From Planosporangium mesophilum (GTDB lineage Bacteria > Actinomycetota > Actinomycetes > Mycobacteriales > Micromonosporaceae): DNA of 59,985 nt. Positions 37,801 through 45,428 of the stretch are shown here, piece by piece. The translations under genes and the position numbers were made by a program. The stretch's first letter is position 1. Each line of letters opens with the position of its first letter. Where the stretch lies: NCBI RefSeq assembly GCF_016863255.1, contig NZ_BOON01000057.1:1-59985 (forward strand), given 5' to 3'. The notes below the pieces were generated by a model, which was not told where the DNA came from, searched no databases, and worked only from the letters and a program-made list of their open reading frames with translations.

Positions 37801-40800
37801 CCAGGAGCTGACCGAACGCCGCAACCAGCTGCGGCGGGCGATCGAGCAGGCGCGCAGGCCGGTCGCGATCGGCGGGAACATCGAGATTCGAGCCGAGCTC
37901 CTCGCCGTTGAGTTCCACGGTTCGGACGAGCTGCGGGTGGTCGAGCGCTGGGAGCACGTCAACGGCGCGGTCCGGGAGATCCGGTACCCGTGGACCGGAG
38001 ACCTTGCCGACCACTTTTTCACGTGCGAGGCCTCCGGCGTCACCGTCGGCACCTTCGCGCTGTGCGCTGACGCCCACGTCGTCGATGCGTCGGCGCTCGA
38101 CCGGTGCGAGATCTGTGACCTGGACCGGTGTGCCGCGTGTGGGCCGGCCAGGGGCGTGGCCGCCTGCCCCGGCTGCCAGCGGCGCGCGTGTGGCGGGTGC
38201 CGGCCGCACGGCATCCTGTGCACGCAGTGCCTGAAGCCGGAGCGGGCACCCGACCTCGACAGCGCCTGGGAGCGCGGCTGGCGGCTGGGCAGCGGTGCGC
38301 AGCTCCTCGTCGGAGCCTGCCACGCCGTCCTGGTCCGGGAGGACGGCGCCAAGGTCGACATCGTGCCCGACGACGACCTGACCGATCCGGTACGCGCCCG
38401 GCTCCGCGGCCTCGCCGGCCGGCTGAACCTGCCGGCCGGTACCGGCCTGGTAGCCTCCGCCGCCCGCCCGCCCGTTGCCGACCTGGTCGCCGGTTCGGCC
38501 TGGGCGGACGCGGAGGAGTCTGTCTGGTGGACCTGGACCCCCGACGCCGACGGCACCGTCAGCGCCGAGGTGGCGGACCTGCTGCCCGAGCTGTCCGGCC
38601 CGGACGCGGTGGGGGAGAGCAGCCTGGGCCTGGCTTCCCTGCTGGCGATGCTGCGCCGTAGCGGTGAGGTACCGGCACCGCCGGCCGTGGCGGCGATACC
38701 GTTCACCGTGGTCCGCCGGGTGGACTGGCAGGAGGGTCAGTTCGTCTACCGGGAGCTGTGGCACGACGGCGACCGGGAGCCGGTGGAGGCGGCACGGGAC
38801 AGTCAGGCGCTCACGGTGAGCGCCCACGACGTGCTGCCGTTCTGCCAGCCGGTGGCGGCGACCAGAATCGGCCCGGTCACGGTGGAGATCGACCGGCTCC
38901 ACCGTTCCTACGTGGTACTCCTCACGGACGGCTCGCACACCTCGACGAGGTTCGTCCCCGGAGGGGCGGGTGCCGCCCTCCACGTCGAGGAGCAGTTGGC
39001 CAGAATGCTCGCCGACGCCGAGCTGCCCGCGGACCGGGTCGTGGTCCGTCACCCGGGGACGGGTACGAGCGGCCCCCGGTACGTCAAGGCGGCTGCGGGA
39101 ACCACGGTCAGTCGTACGGTGGCGACCGCGTGGGCGCTGCTCACGACCGACGCCGGTGACCCGATGACCGATCCGGTCAGTGACGCTGCCCCGAGCGGAG
39201 AGTTCACCGGCGCCGAGCTGTGGACCAACGACAGCCTGGCCGGTGCCCTCTGCGAGCTCGCCGGACCGGTGGTCCCCGTGTCGGTGGCCCCCTGTGTCAC
39301 GGTCGACGAACGGTGGCGGTCCGACCATGGCGAAGCGACCCGGGCATACCTGGTGGCTCCGGCCGCACCGGTTGATGCCGCTCTGCTCGCCGGCCGCTCT
39401 CTCGTGCACCCCGAGGAGTCGGTCCTCGGCCGGCTCAACGACGGCGGCCCGGTCGAGAGCCTGGTCGGCATGGACGGTCACGGGCACCTGTACGCGCCGG
39501 AGCGGGCGGTCGAGTGCCCGGTATGCGCCGAGACCTACTGTCCCGCCTGCGGTGAGGAAGGCATGATCGCGGGCTGTCGCACCTGCGAGCGGCCGGCCTG
39601 CGGCCGGTGCCGGTCCTGCTTCGGGGGCGAACCGCAGCGGACTGCCGAGGACTGCGAGCGGTGCGGCGACACCTCCTGCCACGACTGCGGCCGGTACCTG
39701 TCGACCGTGGCGTGTGAGCTGTGCGCCCGCAGCGTCTGCGCCGCCTGCGTCGATGGCAGGCTGTGCCGTACCTGCTGGGCTCTCGCCCCGGCCACCGCTG
39801 GCGACCCCGCCGCCCTTCCTGCGGAACTGCTCGCTGACGGGCTCACGGTGGCCATCGGGCACGACGACGGCGGCTCCGTCGCACTGCTCGTCGGCGCGCA
39901 CCGCACCGAACTCGCCGTGTTCTCCGCGTCGGGGCTGCACCGCTGGGAGACCGTACGCGAAGAGCCCGCGGAGGTCGTCGAGGTACGGCTCGCGGCCGCG
40001 CGGCTGGCCGGCTCAGGCGACGTCGACCTGCGCACGCTGACGGTGCCGCCGGTGCGAACCGACCCGGACGTGCTCGTCCTGGAACGGCACACCGACGAGA
40101 AGCTGTTGTGGGCGGTGGAGTCCGACGGAGAGCGGCGTGCGGGAAGCGCCACTTCGCCGGCCGGCGTACGGGATCCGCAGAAGCCGTCGACCGACCTCGT
40201 CGCGCAGTTGGCCCGCACCCTGACCGGCGACAGTCCGCTCGATCGTGTTCCCGTCCCCGCTTCCGGTTCCCGGGTCATGAACATCCAGCGACGCGCCCGG
40301 GAGTTGTCCATCGCTGAAGGAACCGCCGCGGTCACCGCGTGCCTGGAACCGGTGGAGAAGTCGTTCGTCATCGACGAACGCGGTCTTGTCCGGCGTACCG
40401 TCACGGGCTCGGACCTGAGCGAAGAGGTCGCGAGCTGGGAGACGGCCGACATCGCACCGGAATGGGCCGTCGCCGGCTGGTTCCCCGCGCCCGAGCTTGT
40501 CGCCATGGCCGAACTCGACGAGTACACCGCGGTCATCGCCGCTGTCGGTGAGTACGGGCTGCTGGGGGTGCGGAAGGCCGACGAGTCACCCCGGTGGTCG
40601 ATGCTCGCCGACGACGGACGGTTGGATCTGGTCCGAGCCGCCCTGGGGCAGGTGCTCCTAGGCCGGCCGGCACTTCTCTCGATGGGTCGGAGCACCCGAC
40701 CCGGTCACGTGCGTGGACCGAGGATCATTGGAGCGGAGCTGCGGAACAGGCGTACCGCGCCGCAGCTCGTCGAGGGTACCGATTCGCGGGCTGCGGAAAC

Positions 40801-41467
40801 GGTGACCGCGATGCACCAAGCGCTCGCCGACCATTCCCCAGGCGACGAGCCGCGGGCGCCGTACGGCCAGGGGAGCCTGCCCGCTCCGCTGGCTGCCCGC
40901 CTGCGCGAGCGGGTCGCGGCCCGTCCGCTGGAGCGGCTGACGCGCGACCTCGGACTGCACGTCGAAGAGCAGTGGTGGCTGCCCGTGGATGAGATCGTCA
41001 CGGTCACCTACCGGCTGCTCCCCGGGCAGGTCGACGGCTATCTGACGGACGCGGTGACCGGAAAGCCGCTGCGGGTCGCTCGGCTCTGCCGGTCCCGTCA
41101 CGTGGTCGAGCGGCCGGACCGATGCGCGTCGTGCGATGAGCCGACGTGTGCGGTGTGCCCCGACCGGGTACAGCGATGCAGCCTGTGTGTCCGTACCGTC
41201 TGCGGGCGCTGCATCGCCGCGGCGGACGGCCGTTGCATCGCCTGTGTCGACTTCCGCAAGCTCGGCATGCTCGAGCGCAGGCGCGTCGGAAAGCCACTGT
41301 CCGCGTCCGTGTGGCAGGCGAAAGACACCCACACCACGATCACGGTCATCCGGGCGCGAGAGCAGTGGACGCTGGAGCGGTCGGGCCAACACGGCACTGT
41401 CGCGTTCCCGCTGAATGGCCCACGGCTCAGTCTGTTCCAGAGCTCGGTGGCCGGGACCGGTCGCTAG
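34889..41467 (+). CDS. Giant SNF2-family helicase with three Cys-rich (zinc-finger-like) clusters
   Basis: The 2192-aa protein has a full SNF2/SF2 ATPase in its first third: Walker A K230 (DEVGLGKTVEGG), DEAH at 314-317, FLTATPVQNN, and motif VI at 604-611 (QRIGRVHRL). Beyond residue 700 no enzyme domain is recognised. Instead, three dense cysteine clusters occur at about residues 1073-1114 (10 Cys), 1543-1629 (19 Cys) and 2067-2119 (11 Cys). Their CxxC pairs are mostly spaced like zinc ribbons or B-box/RING-type fingers. They are separated by beta-rich regions of 400-450 residues that may be repeats of one another. The ATG at 34889 (AGGTCGAC before it) overlaps the DinG-RecQ stop, so the two proteins are probably made together. 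A nucleic-acid sensor or scaffold role is inference. Confidence 0.88.
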   Translation: MAERTSVERTITEEMLDSGEIQLGPVEQQRLGIPDRSTALTLVADGDELSVSWAGGRRRLTGEPLLEYLQDTGRIGGLVRLERRDGGQIELVVLANRGSTLSTGFHWAAPPAVAPQRAAAPARRTRRTNRSERYRLRQRDEYGWEGGIGFLKEARAHLLDALRTGGWDPAEAVEARLEGERLATLDQFDELLAIDVANIEHMPHQEAAARTVLTRMNGRGILADEVGLGKTVEGGLVLKELLLRGLAERVLIICPAPLRDQWRDELRDKFGEDFLVIMSGQSPDFTRDRLIMTHQLARTNADQFKKPFDLVIIDEAHRLSGAGAHVTREKLGKLVAEASRALFLTATPVQNNLLELYRLVELLRPGTFRSERDFTRRFMDASDPRRPVNAPELRKLVSSVVVRTTRQQAGLDKVRRMPPLDLAIELSAPERQLYDLLVDALRHKMTQPGDAMRRRQLALRLTASPRAVLKSALRIAGKHPDPAVRQVMTEIGHLAGDIHHTAREQAALQVLHQWLDEHGRVLLFTQHTDTLDGLLRLLAAEGIPAVPFHGGMAHAAKGKSVADFRAGAAKVLVSTDAGAEGVNLQVANCVLNYDLPWNPMRIEQRIGRVHRLTQTRDVYIANLFARDTVDESVYRLLHDKLAMFELLFGQVVTVLGELEGKQDASMENRVLEALYAKSDATMQRRLDELGSQLEQARSRAMHMMRADNGLNDWIAQRNQERRERAAQGEARELLPDPAKRARRRQQDVERFVRRFLKLAGGEETYAADGFVTVKLPADLATALDDREELHLAFTNAALEHHPEAELCVVGSEVFDELLRVLRERGDLTGSVRTLPAVHADPVTPHAPTVRLADRRVGPTGDWSARVTYRVQDSSSSGTQELVTVQVGPPVTSGHEREPLVDGAGLPAELTAADVLREVDRRALVDLGVKLDQARSAEQQREDEARERMVENLRAQAAEIDAALPFSWGNGTQELTERRNQLRRAIEQARRPVAIGGNIEIRAELLAVEFHGSDELRVVERWEHVNGAVREIRYPWTGDLADHFFTCEASGVTVGTFALCADAHVVDASALDRCEICDLDRCAACGPARGVAACPGCQRRACGGCRPHGILCTQCLKPERAPDLDSAWERGWRLGSGAQLLVGACHAVLVREDGAKVDIVPDDDLTDPVRARLRGLAGRLNLPAGTGLVASAARPPVADLVAGSAWADAEESVWWTWTPDADGTVSAEVADLLPELSGPDAVGESSLGLASLLAMLRRSGEVPAPPAVAAIPFTVVRRVDWQEGQFVYRELWHDGDREPVEAARDSQALTVSAHDVLPFCQPVAATRIGPVTVEIDRLHRSYVVLLTDGSHTSTRFVPGGAGAALHVEEQLARMLADAELPADRVVVRHPGTGTSGPRYVKAAAGTTVSRTVATAWALLTTDAGDPMTDPVSDAAPSGEFTGAELWTNDSLAGALCELAGPVVPVSVAPCVTVDERWRSDHGEATRAYLVAPAAPVDAALLAGRSLVHPEESVLGRLNDGGPVESLVGMDGHGHLYAPERAVECPVCAETYCPACGEEGMIAGCRTCERPACGRCRSCFGGEPQRTAEDCERCGDTSCHDCGRYLSTVACELCARSVCAACVDGRLCRTCWALAPATAGDPAALPAELLADGLTVAIGHDDGGSVALLVGAHRTELAVFSASGLHRWETVREEPAEVVEVRLAAARLAGSGDVDLRTLTVPPVRTDPDVLVLERHTDEKLLWAVESDGERRAGSATSPAGVRDPQKPSTDLVAQLARTLTGDSPLDRVPVPASGSRVMNIQRRARELSIAEGTAAVTACLEPVEKSFVIDERGLVRRTVTGSDLSEEVASWETADIAPEWAVAGWFPAPELVAMAELDEYTAVIAAVGEYGLLGVRKADESPRWSMLADDGRLDLVRAALGQVLLGRPALLSMGRSTRPGHVRGPRIIGAELRNRRTAPQLVEGTDSRAAETVTAMHQALADHSPGDEPRAPYGQGSLPAPLAARLRERVAARPLERLTRDLGLHVEEQWWLPVDEIVTVTYRLLPGQVDGYLTDAVTGKPLRVARLCRSRHVVERPDRCASCDEPTCAVCPDRVQRCSLCVRTVCGRCIAAADGRCIACVDFRKLGMLERRRVGKPLSASVWQAKDTHTTITVIRAREQWTLERSGQHGTVAFPLNGPRLSLFQSSVAGTGR

Positions 41468-41534
41468 CGGGTGGGCCGGGGCCGAATCCTCAGCGGCGGG
41501 GAGGGCTCTCGCGGGTACCCCGGCTGCGGAACGG

Positions 41535-41630
41535 TCACTCCCTGCTGAGGCCGGCTTCGTACGCGAGAATCGCCGCCTGTACCCGGTTCTGCAATCCCAG
41601 CCGTGTGCGGCGCAGGAAGCGAACGACAGG
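41535..41630 (-). pseudogene. Fragment of LuxR-type HTH C-terminus
   Basis: The last codons of a minus-strand frame read LGLQNRVQAAILAYEAGLSR before a TGA at 41535-41537. This is the recognisable end of the LuxR/NarL response-regulator DNA-binding domain (LGLRNRVQAAILAYEAGL in typical members). Upstream the frame degenerates into sequence with no similarity. It is therefore a relic of a two-component regulator gene, left between the helicase operon and the toxin cassette. It may mark a recombination boundary of the island. Confidence 0.6.
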
Positions 41631-41834
41631 ACCGACCCCTGACCTTCGTCCTGGGCGCGCGAGCTTCCTGTCGAGGGTTCTCGGACCTGGACGCTGCTCG
41701 ATAGAGTGGCGCCGCGACACGCTCAGCGACCGGTACGTGACCACTGGCAGGCTCCACGCGGCTACGGGGGAGGGGCGCGGTGATACGGGGAGATTTGCGC
41801 GGCGTACGGAGTCACGGCGCGGGATCGGGTGCCC

Positions 41835-42155
41835 ATGTCGTCCGGTGACGGCATCGGCGTCACGCCGTCGGATCTGATCGCGCACGCCGGGCACGTGGAG
41901 GCGATCGGCGACCGGGTCGCCACCGCCAGGCAGGCCGGCGCCGCGGTGCGGCCGAGCATGACCGCGTACGGCAAGCTGTGCACGATCGTGCCGACGCTGC
42001 TCGCCGGCCTGCAGGACATGGTGGTCGACGGCATTGACGCCGCCGCGCATTCGCTGCACGACTCCGGCCAGCGGTTGCGCACCGCGGCCGATGGTTACCA
42101 GTCGGCCGATGACCACGCCCAGGCCCGCCACCAGCGGGTACGGGGCCCGCAGTGA
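41835..42155 (+). CDS. WXG100/ESX-like small secreted partner protein
   Basis: The 106-aa protein is helical and Ala/Asp-rich, with the pattern of type VII secretion substrates related to EspB/DUF2580 (SDLIAHAGHVEAIGDRV, then IDAAAHSLHDSG). There is no signal peptide, as expected for ESX substrates. It probably pairs with the toxin encoded next, whose start overlaps its stop (GTGA at 42152-42155). ATG at 41835 is preferred; GTG at 41829 is in frame. No strong ribosome site was seen. Confidence 0.75.
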   Translation: MSSGDGIGVTPSDLIAHAGHVEAIGDRVATARQAGAAVRPSMTAYGKLCTIVPTLLAGLQDMVVDGIDAAAHSLHDSGQRLRTAADGYQSADDHAQARHQRVRGPQ

Positions 42156-43384
42156 CGGTCAACCCGCTCGTCGCCGGCCGGCTGGACAGCCCGCCCGACG
42201 CCTGGTCGGGGGTGTGGATCGCCGAAGACATCGAGCTGATCGCCCAGGGCGTCAAGAACGGCAGCTGGATCGACACCAGTCTCGGCGTGGTCGGTGCCGG
42301 CCTGGACGCGCTCGCGATCGTGTCCGACCCCATCGGTGCGCTGCTGCAGTACGGCGTCGCCTGGATCATCGAACACGTCAAGCCGCTCAGCGAAGCGCTG
42401 GACTGGCTGGCCGGCGACCCCGGCCAGATCGCCGGGCACGCCCAGACCTGGCGCAACGTCGCCGCCTCGCTGCGTGATGACGCCGCCGACCTCGACCGGG
42501 CGGTGCGCTGGGACGTCACCGACTGGACGGGGACCGCCGGTAACGCCTACCGCACCTGGGCTGCCCAGCAGTCCCAGGCGATCGGTGGGCTGGCCAAGGC
42601 CGCCGACACCATGGCAGTACTTGCCGAAGGTGCCGGTGCGCTGATCGCTGCCGTCCGGATCCTGGTTCGCGACGCGATCGCCACCTGCGTGTCGCGGCTG
42701 GTCGTGTACGCCGCCGAGGTGGTCGGCTCGCTCGGCGTCGCCACCCCGCTGGTCGTCGAACAGGTCACCACCCTCGTCGCCTCCTGGGCGGCGAAGATCG
42801 CCCGCTGGCTCAAGGGGCTGCTGTCCAGCCTGCGGGAACTGGGATCACTTACCCGCCGCCTGGGCGAACTCATCGAAGAGCTGAAGAAGATCATCAACCG
42901 GCTTCGTGGCGGTGGCAGGTCAGCGGAGTCGCTCGCCGGCGAGGCGGACAGGCGCTTGTACTTTCACCATTCAGAGGCTGATCCGCTGGCGCGGTGGGGA
43001 TCGGCCCGTGAGACCCATCTGCAGGAGTGGGACAACGCCATCCGGGAGGCAGAGGACGCGGGAGTGGAAGTGATCTTCCGTCAGGGCGGCCTCGCCTACG
43101 GCCCGAGCCCTTCCCCCGGTCACCCCGGCGTGCTGATACTCGACCCGGACGCGTCCTATGGCGCGTTGCTACATGAGATGCAACACATGCGCGACGACCG
43201 AGCCGCTGGGTGGGCGGGCATGCGAGGCTGGTTCGAGGATCCGCACGTACGGTACGCCAACGAGGTGCGAGCGTACGAGCAGGAGATCCGGTACGCCGAG
43301 TCGATTGGAGACCATGAATCAGCTGCGAAGCTCACGGACCTGATACGCGAGGAGTACCGCAAGATTTTCGGAGAGACGCCATGA
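42152..43384 (+). CDS. WXG100-fold polymorphic toxin with C-terminal zincin-like domain
   Basis: The 410-aa protein has an N-terminal WXG100-like helical domain (about residues 20-165, with DWTGTAGNAYRTW), a hydrophobic or coiled central region (170-270) and a C-terminal domain (about 275-410). The last contains H341-E-M-Q-H345, the HExxH zinc-binding motif, within LLHEMQHMRDD. The architecture is that of type VII-exported polymorphic toxins, where the C-terminal domain is the toxic part and the adjacent gene gives immunity. The third zinc ligand is not obvious. A metallopeptidase activity is inferred from the motif. The stop overlaps the putative immunity gene (ATGA). Confidence 0.8.
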   Translation: MTVNPLVAGRLDSPPDAWSGVWIAEDIELIAQGVKNGSWIDTSLGVVGAGLDALAIVSDPIGALLQYGVAWIIEHVKPLSEALDWLAGDPGQIAGHAQTWRNVAASLRDDAADLDRAVRWDVTDWTGTAGNAYRTWAAQQSQAIGGLAKAADTMAVLAEGAGALIAAVRILVRDAIATCVSRLVVYAAEVVGSLGVATPLVVEQVTTLVASWAAKIARWLKGLLSSLRELGSLTRRLGELIEELKKIINRLRGGGRSAESLAGEADRRLYFHHSEADPLARWGSARETHLQEWDNAIREAEDAGVEVIFRQGGLAYGPSPSPGHPGVLILDPDASYGALLHEMQHMRDDRAAGWAGMRGWFEDPHVRYANEVRAYEQEIRYAESIGDHESAAKLTDLIREEYRKIFGETP

Positions 43385-43755
43385 CCATTCCCGTACCACC
43401 GCAACGTTCTGAACCGCCGGTCCGGGAGATGAGCAACACCGAGTTGGCGGAACTTGTCCGTGCAGGTGGCCCGTACCGCGGCAAGGCCGTCTTCGAGCTC
43501 GCCGACAGGGCCGCGACCGACGACAGGGCGGCAACCGTCCTCGGCGAGCTGACGATGCTGCCTGTGCTCCGCAACGACCGCCTTCACCTCGTGTCCTTGG
43601 CCTGGGCAGCGATTATCGCCCTGCTCGCGGCGAAGACGCCACACGCCCGGCAAGTGGCGTATCGGTCGTTCGCTGCGTTGGCCGAATCCGAGCAGCGGGA
43701 TCTGCTCGACTACCTCCGTTGCGACCGAATTGAGGACGCGCACCCCCAGGTGTAA
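43381..43755 (+). CDS. Putative immunity protein for the zincin toxin
   Basis: The 124-aa protein is coupled to the toxin gene by ATGA overlap (43381-43384). It is helical and soluble (NTELAELVRAGGPYRGKAVF, then FAALAESEQRDLLDYL), with the HEAT-like appearance of several immunity proteins. No family is recognised. The immunity role is inferred only from position, size and strand. Confidence 0.7.
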   Translation: MTIPVPPQRSEPPVREMSNTELAELVRAGGPYRGKAVFELADRAATDDRAATVLGELTMLPVLRNDRLHLVSLAWAAIIALLAAKTPHARQVAYRSFAALAESEQRDLLDYLRCDRIEDAHPQV

Positions 43756-43957
43756 GACGCGCGGGCGGACTGTTATCCGCCTGCTGAGCAGGAGCGCCGG
43801 ACAGCGGGCACAAGGCGGGTGCCATCCGACCTTCAGGAACTGGTCGGCCTGACCTACAACCTCAGGAACTAAGCTAAGAGCAAGACCTTCTCAGGTACGG
43901 GCGGACGAGACTCGGATCTGGCGCAGCCCACTCGTCGGTCAGAGCCCACTGGTTGAA
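43756..43957. other. Intergenic region after immunity gene, possible gene debris
   Basis: No complete gene is visible. A plus-strand frame right after the immunity stop reads through to VPSDLQELVGLTYNLRN before a stop near 43873, with no start of its own; it may be a frayed end of another immunity-like gene. No hairpin or promoter stands out. Confidence 0.3.
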
Positions 43958-44239
43958 GTGTTCGACCATCCGGCGGCTGTGCTCCGCCTCGTCGCACGGC
44001 CAGGTCCGCCTACAGAACCGGCAGCAACCTGTGCCGTCGAGTTCGTGCAGCGCGAGGACCCGTTCGTGGCACGCGACCTGGGCGGCGGCGTACTGGTCGA
44101 GCGTCTGATGGCCGCCCAGGGCTGGCAGGGAGCGTTCCCGCGCCGGGGCTGGCGCGGCGGCTCCACCCGCCAGGATCCCGGGCCACGCCGGCGCCGGACC
44201 TGGTCAACCGGGACTTCACCGCGGATGCTGGCAACCTGA
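43958..44239 (+). CDS. Short uncertain ORF in toxin-immunity region
   Basis: A 93-codon frame starts with GTG and has a protein-like first half (EFVQREDPFVARDLGGG, then LVERLMAAQGWQG) and an Arg-rich second half without similarity. The frame is open upstream to about 43862. There is no clear ribosome site. It may be a decayed immunity or toxin fragment instead of a working gene. Confidence 0.3.
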   Translation: MFDHPAAVLRLVARPGPPTEPAATCAVEFVQREDPFVARDLGGGVLVERLMAAQGWQGAFPRRGWRGGSTRQDPGPRRRRTWSTGTSPRMLAT

Positions 44240-44249
44240 CGGAAGGAGC

Positions 44250-44561
44250 ATGGTGAACTACTCGATCGGCATCTGGGCATACGCGCAGGTACCGCGCGGT
44301 GTGATTTACCGCTGGGAAGCCGGCGGCGGCGATTGCGGCACCGGCTTCGTTCTCCTGGAGACGGCTGCTCGGGCTGTTCGACCGTGTGCCGAAGACGGCG
44401 CGCTTCTCGGTGACCTCGTCCTGGATGTGGACAGTGGGAGCTTGACTGGCGATGCGGCCGGGGTCAGTCGGGCAGCCTTTACCAAAATCGCGGCCGCCAT
44501 CCTCAAGTCGATTCTCAAGAGTGGGCAAGCGCCGCAGACCGCGCACACGTACTTCGGTTAG
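44250..44561 (+). CDS. Small hypothetical protein, probable immunity-like
   Basis: The 103-aa protein starts at an ATG preceded by GGAAGGAG, a strong ribosome site. The N-terminus forms beta strands (YSIGIWAYAQVPRGVIYRW) and the C-terminus is a helix (AFTKIAAAILKSILKS). No family is recognised. Its location in a run of small genes downstream of a polymorphic toxin is typical of orphan immunity genes, which is inference. Confidence 0.6.
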   Translation: MVNYSIGIWAYAQVPRGVIYRWEAGGGDCGTGFVLLETAARAVRPCAEDGALLGDLVLDVDSGSLTGDAAGVSRAAFTKIAAAILKSILKSGQAPQTAHTYFG

Positions 44562-44632
44562 CCCGACACGGCGGCTCTCGATGAACGACGTCTCAGCTTC
44601 GCGTTTAACGTCGGTTCGCTTTTTGGTAGGGC

Positions 44633-44800
44633 TTGGCGCCGGTCATCGACAGCGGCCAAGTTGAGATCTTTGCGGTCCAGTGGCCTACTTTCGAGGTAGT
44701 CGAGGGTCCACTGTCTCCGCAGGTGATCGACGACCCAGGCGCGTGGAGCGAAGGAAAGTCTGGGCCGCTCATGGCGCTACTGCCGACGGGCAACGGGTGA
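44633..44800 (+). CDS. Possible 55-aa ORF or gene remnant (TTG start)
   Basis: An open frame between TAG (44627-44629) and TGA (44798-44800) reads GQVEIFAVQWPTFEVVEGPL and then GAWSEGKSGPLMALLPTGNG, which has a natural protein composition. The only usable start is TTG at 44633, with a weak GGTAGGG just upstream. It may be the 3' part of a truncated gene. Function unknown. Confidence 0.3.
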   Translation: MAPVIDSGQVEIFAVQWPTFEVVEGPLSPQVIDDPGAWSEGKSGPLMALLPTGNG

Positions 44801-44822
44801 TAGTCCATCAGTGGCAGTCGTG

Positions 44823-45178
44823 ATGTCGGGAACGATCGCCATCTCGCGTGAGGTCCGTTGGTCGGCCGCCGGATGGCTGTTCGACTGGGTAATCGAGTTT
44901 TTGGCGGACACTGTGACTCACCCTGAGGTTGCCGCCGATCTGCGTGAAATAGTCCCCGAGAACCTTGGTTGGCTGGGCTTCGACGACTATGGGCCACAGG
45001 TCGGCGCAGAGGTGTCCTTAACCGCAGCGACGCGGCCACCTCCAGATTCCCCGAGCCCCTGACCGAAGACGACTTCTACGCCGAGGGTGTGCTGTTAGCC
45101 AGGCGACTCGCCGTTGAACTGACCCGCCGTTACGTCGTCGAGTATTCGACGGCCGCGACGGTCGAACCCACCAGATAA
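44823..45178 (+). pseudogene. Frameshifted small immunity-like gene
   Basis: The first frame encodes a credible protein start (MSGTIAISREVRWSAAGWLF, then ADLREIVPENLGWLGFDDYG) but soon after 45010 becomes Pro/Ser-rich and stops at 45060-45062. A second frame, shifted by two, continues with protein-like sequence to 45178 (LTEDDFYAEGVLLARRLAVE). The two halves together would make a normal protein of about 118 residues. A frameshift near 45010-45040 is therefore likely. The family is not recognised. Confidence 0.45.
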
Positions 45179-45188
45179 GCTGAGACGC

Positions 45189-45417
45189 TTGCTCGATAAT
45201 GGCCACCTGCGACCGCATGACCTCGTCGAACTTGCCGTGGACCTTCCCGCTGAAAGTCTGACTGCCGGGTTCGGTGGGCACCGTGGTGCACGCTTTCCAC
45301 GAGCCAGATCTCGCCTGCAAGGTCGAGTTCGCCGATGATGAGGGCCGGACGATCGCGATGGTGCCGCTGACGCCAGGTCAGGGTCGCCCACGTCCGCAGG
45401 CGCTGATGGAGCCGTAG
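45189..45417 (+). pseudogene. DUF4926-like gene with a one-base frameshift
   Basis: The frame reading RPHDLVELAVDLPAESLTAG stops making sense at 45270. The sequence that fits the DUF4926 family (VGTVVHAFHEPDLACKVEFA, then GRTIAMVPL) resumes one base later and runs to TAG at 45415-45417. DUF4926 proteins have exactly this order, with V-G-T-V-V-H after the leucine/glycine turn, so a single extra base in GGGTTCGG around 45267-45272 explains the break. There is no ATG; TTG at 45189 is the nearest start. Family recognition is from memory of its conserved motif. Confidence 0.55.
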
Positions 45418-45428
45418 GGGGTCGGTTG

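Noticed and set aside
37340-39940. Minus-strand open frame of 866 codons opposite the SNF2 gene
   Set aside because: No domain and unnatural composition, whereas the plus strand carries the continuous Cys-cluster protein.
1-41467. Restriction-modification system
   Set aside because: Several nucleases exist, but no DNA methyltransferase or S-adenosylmethionine motif was found in the island.
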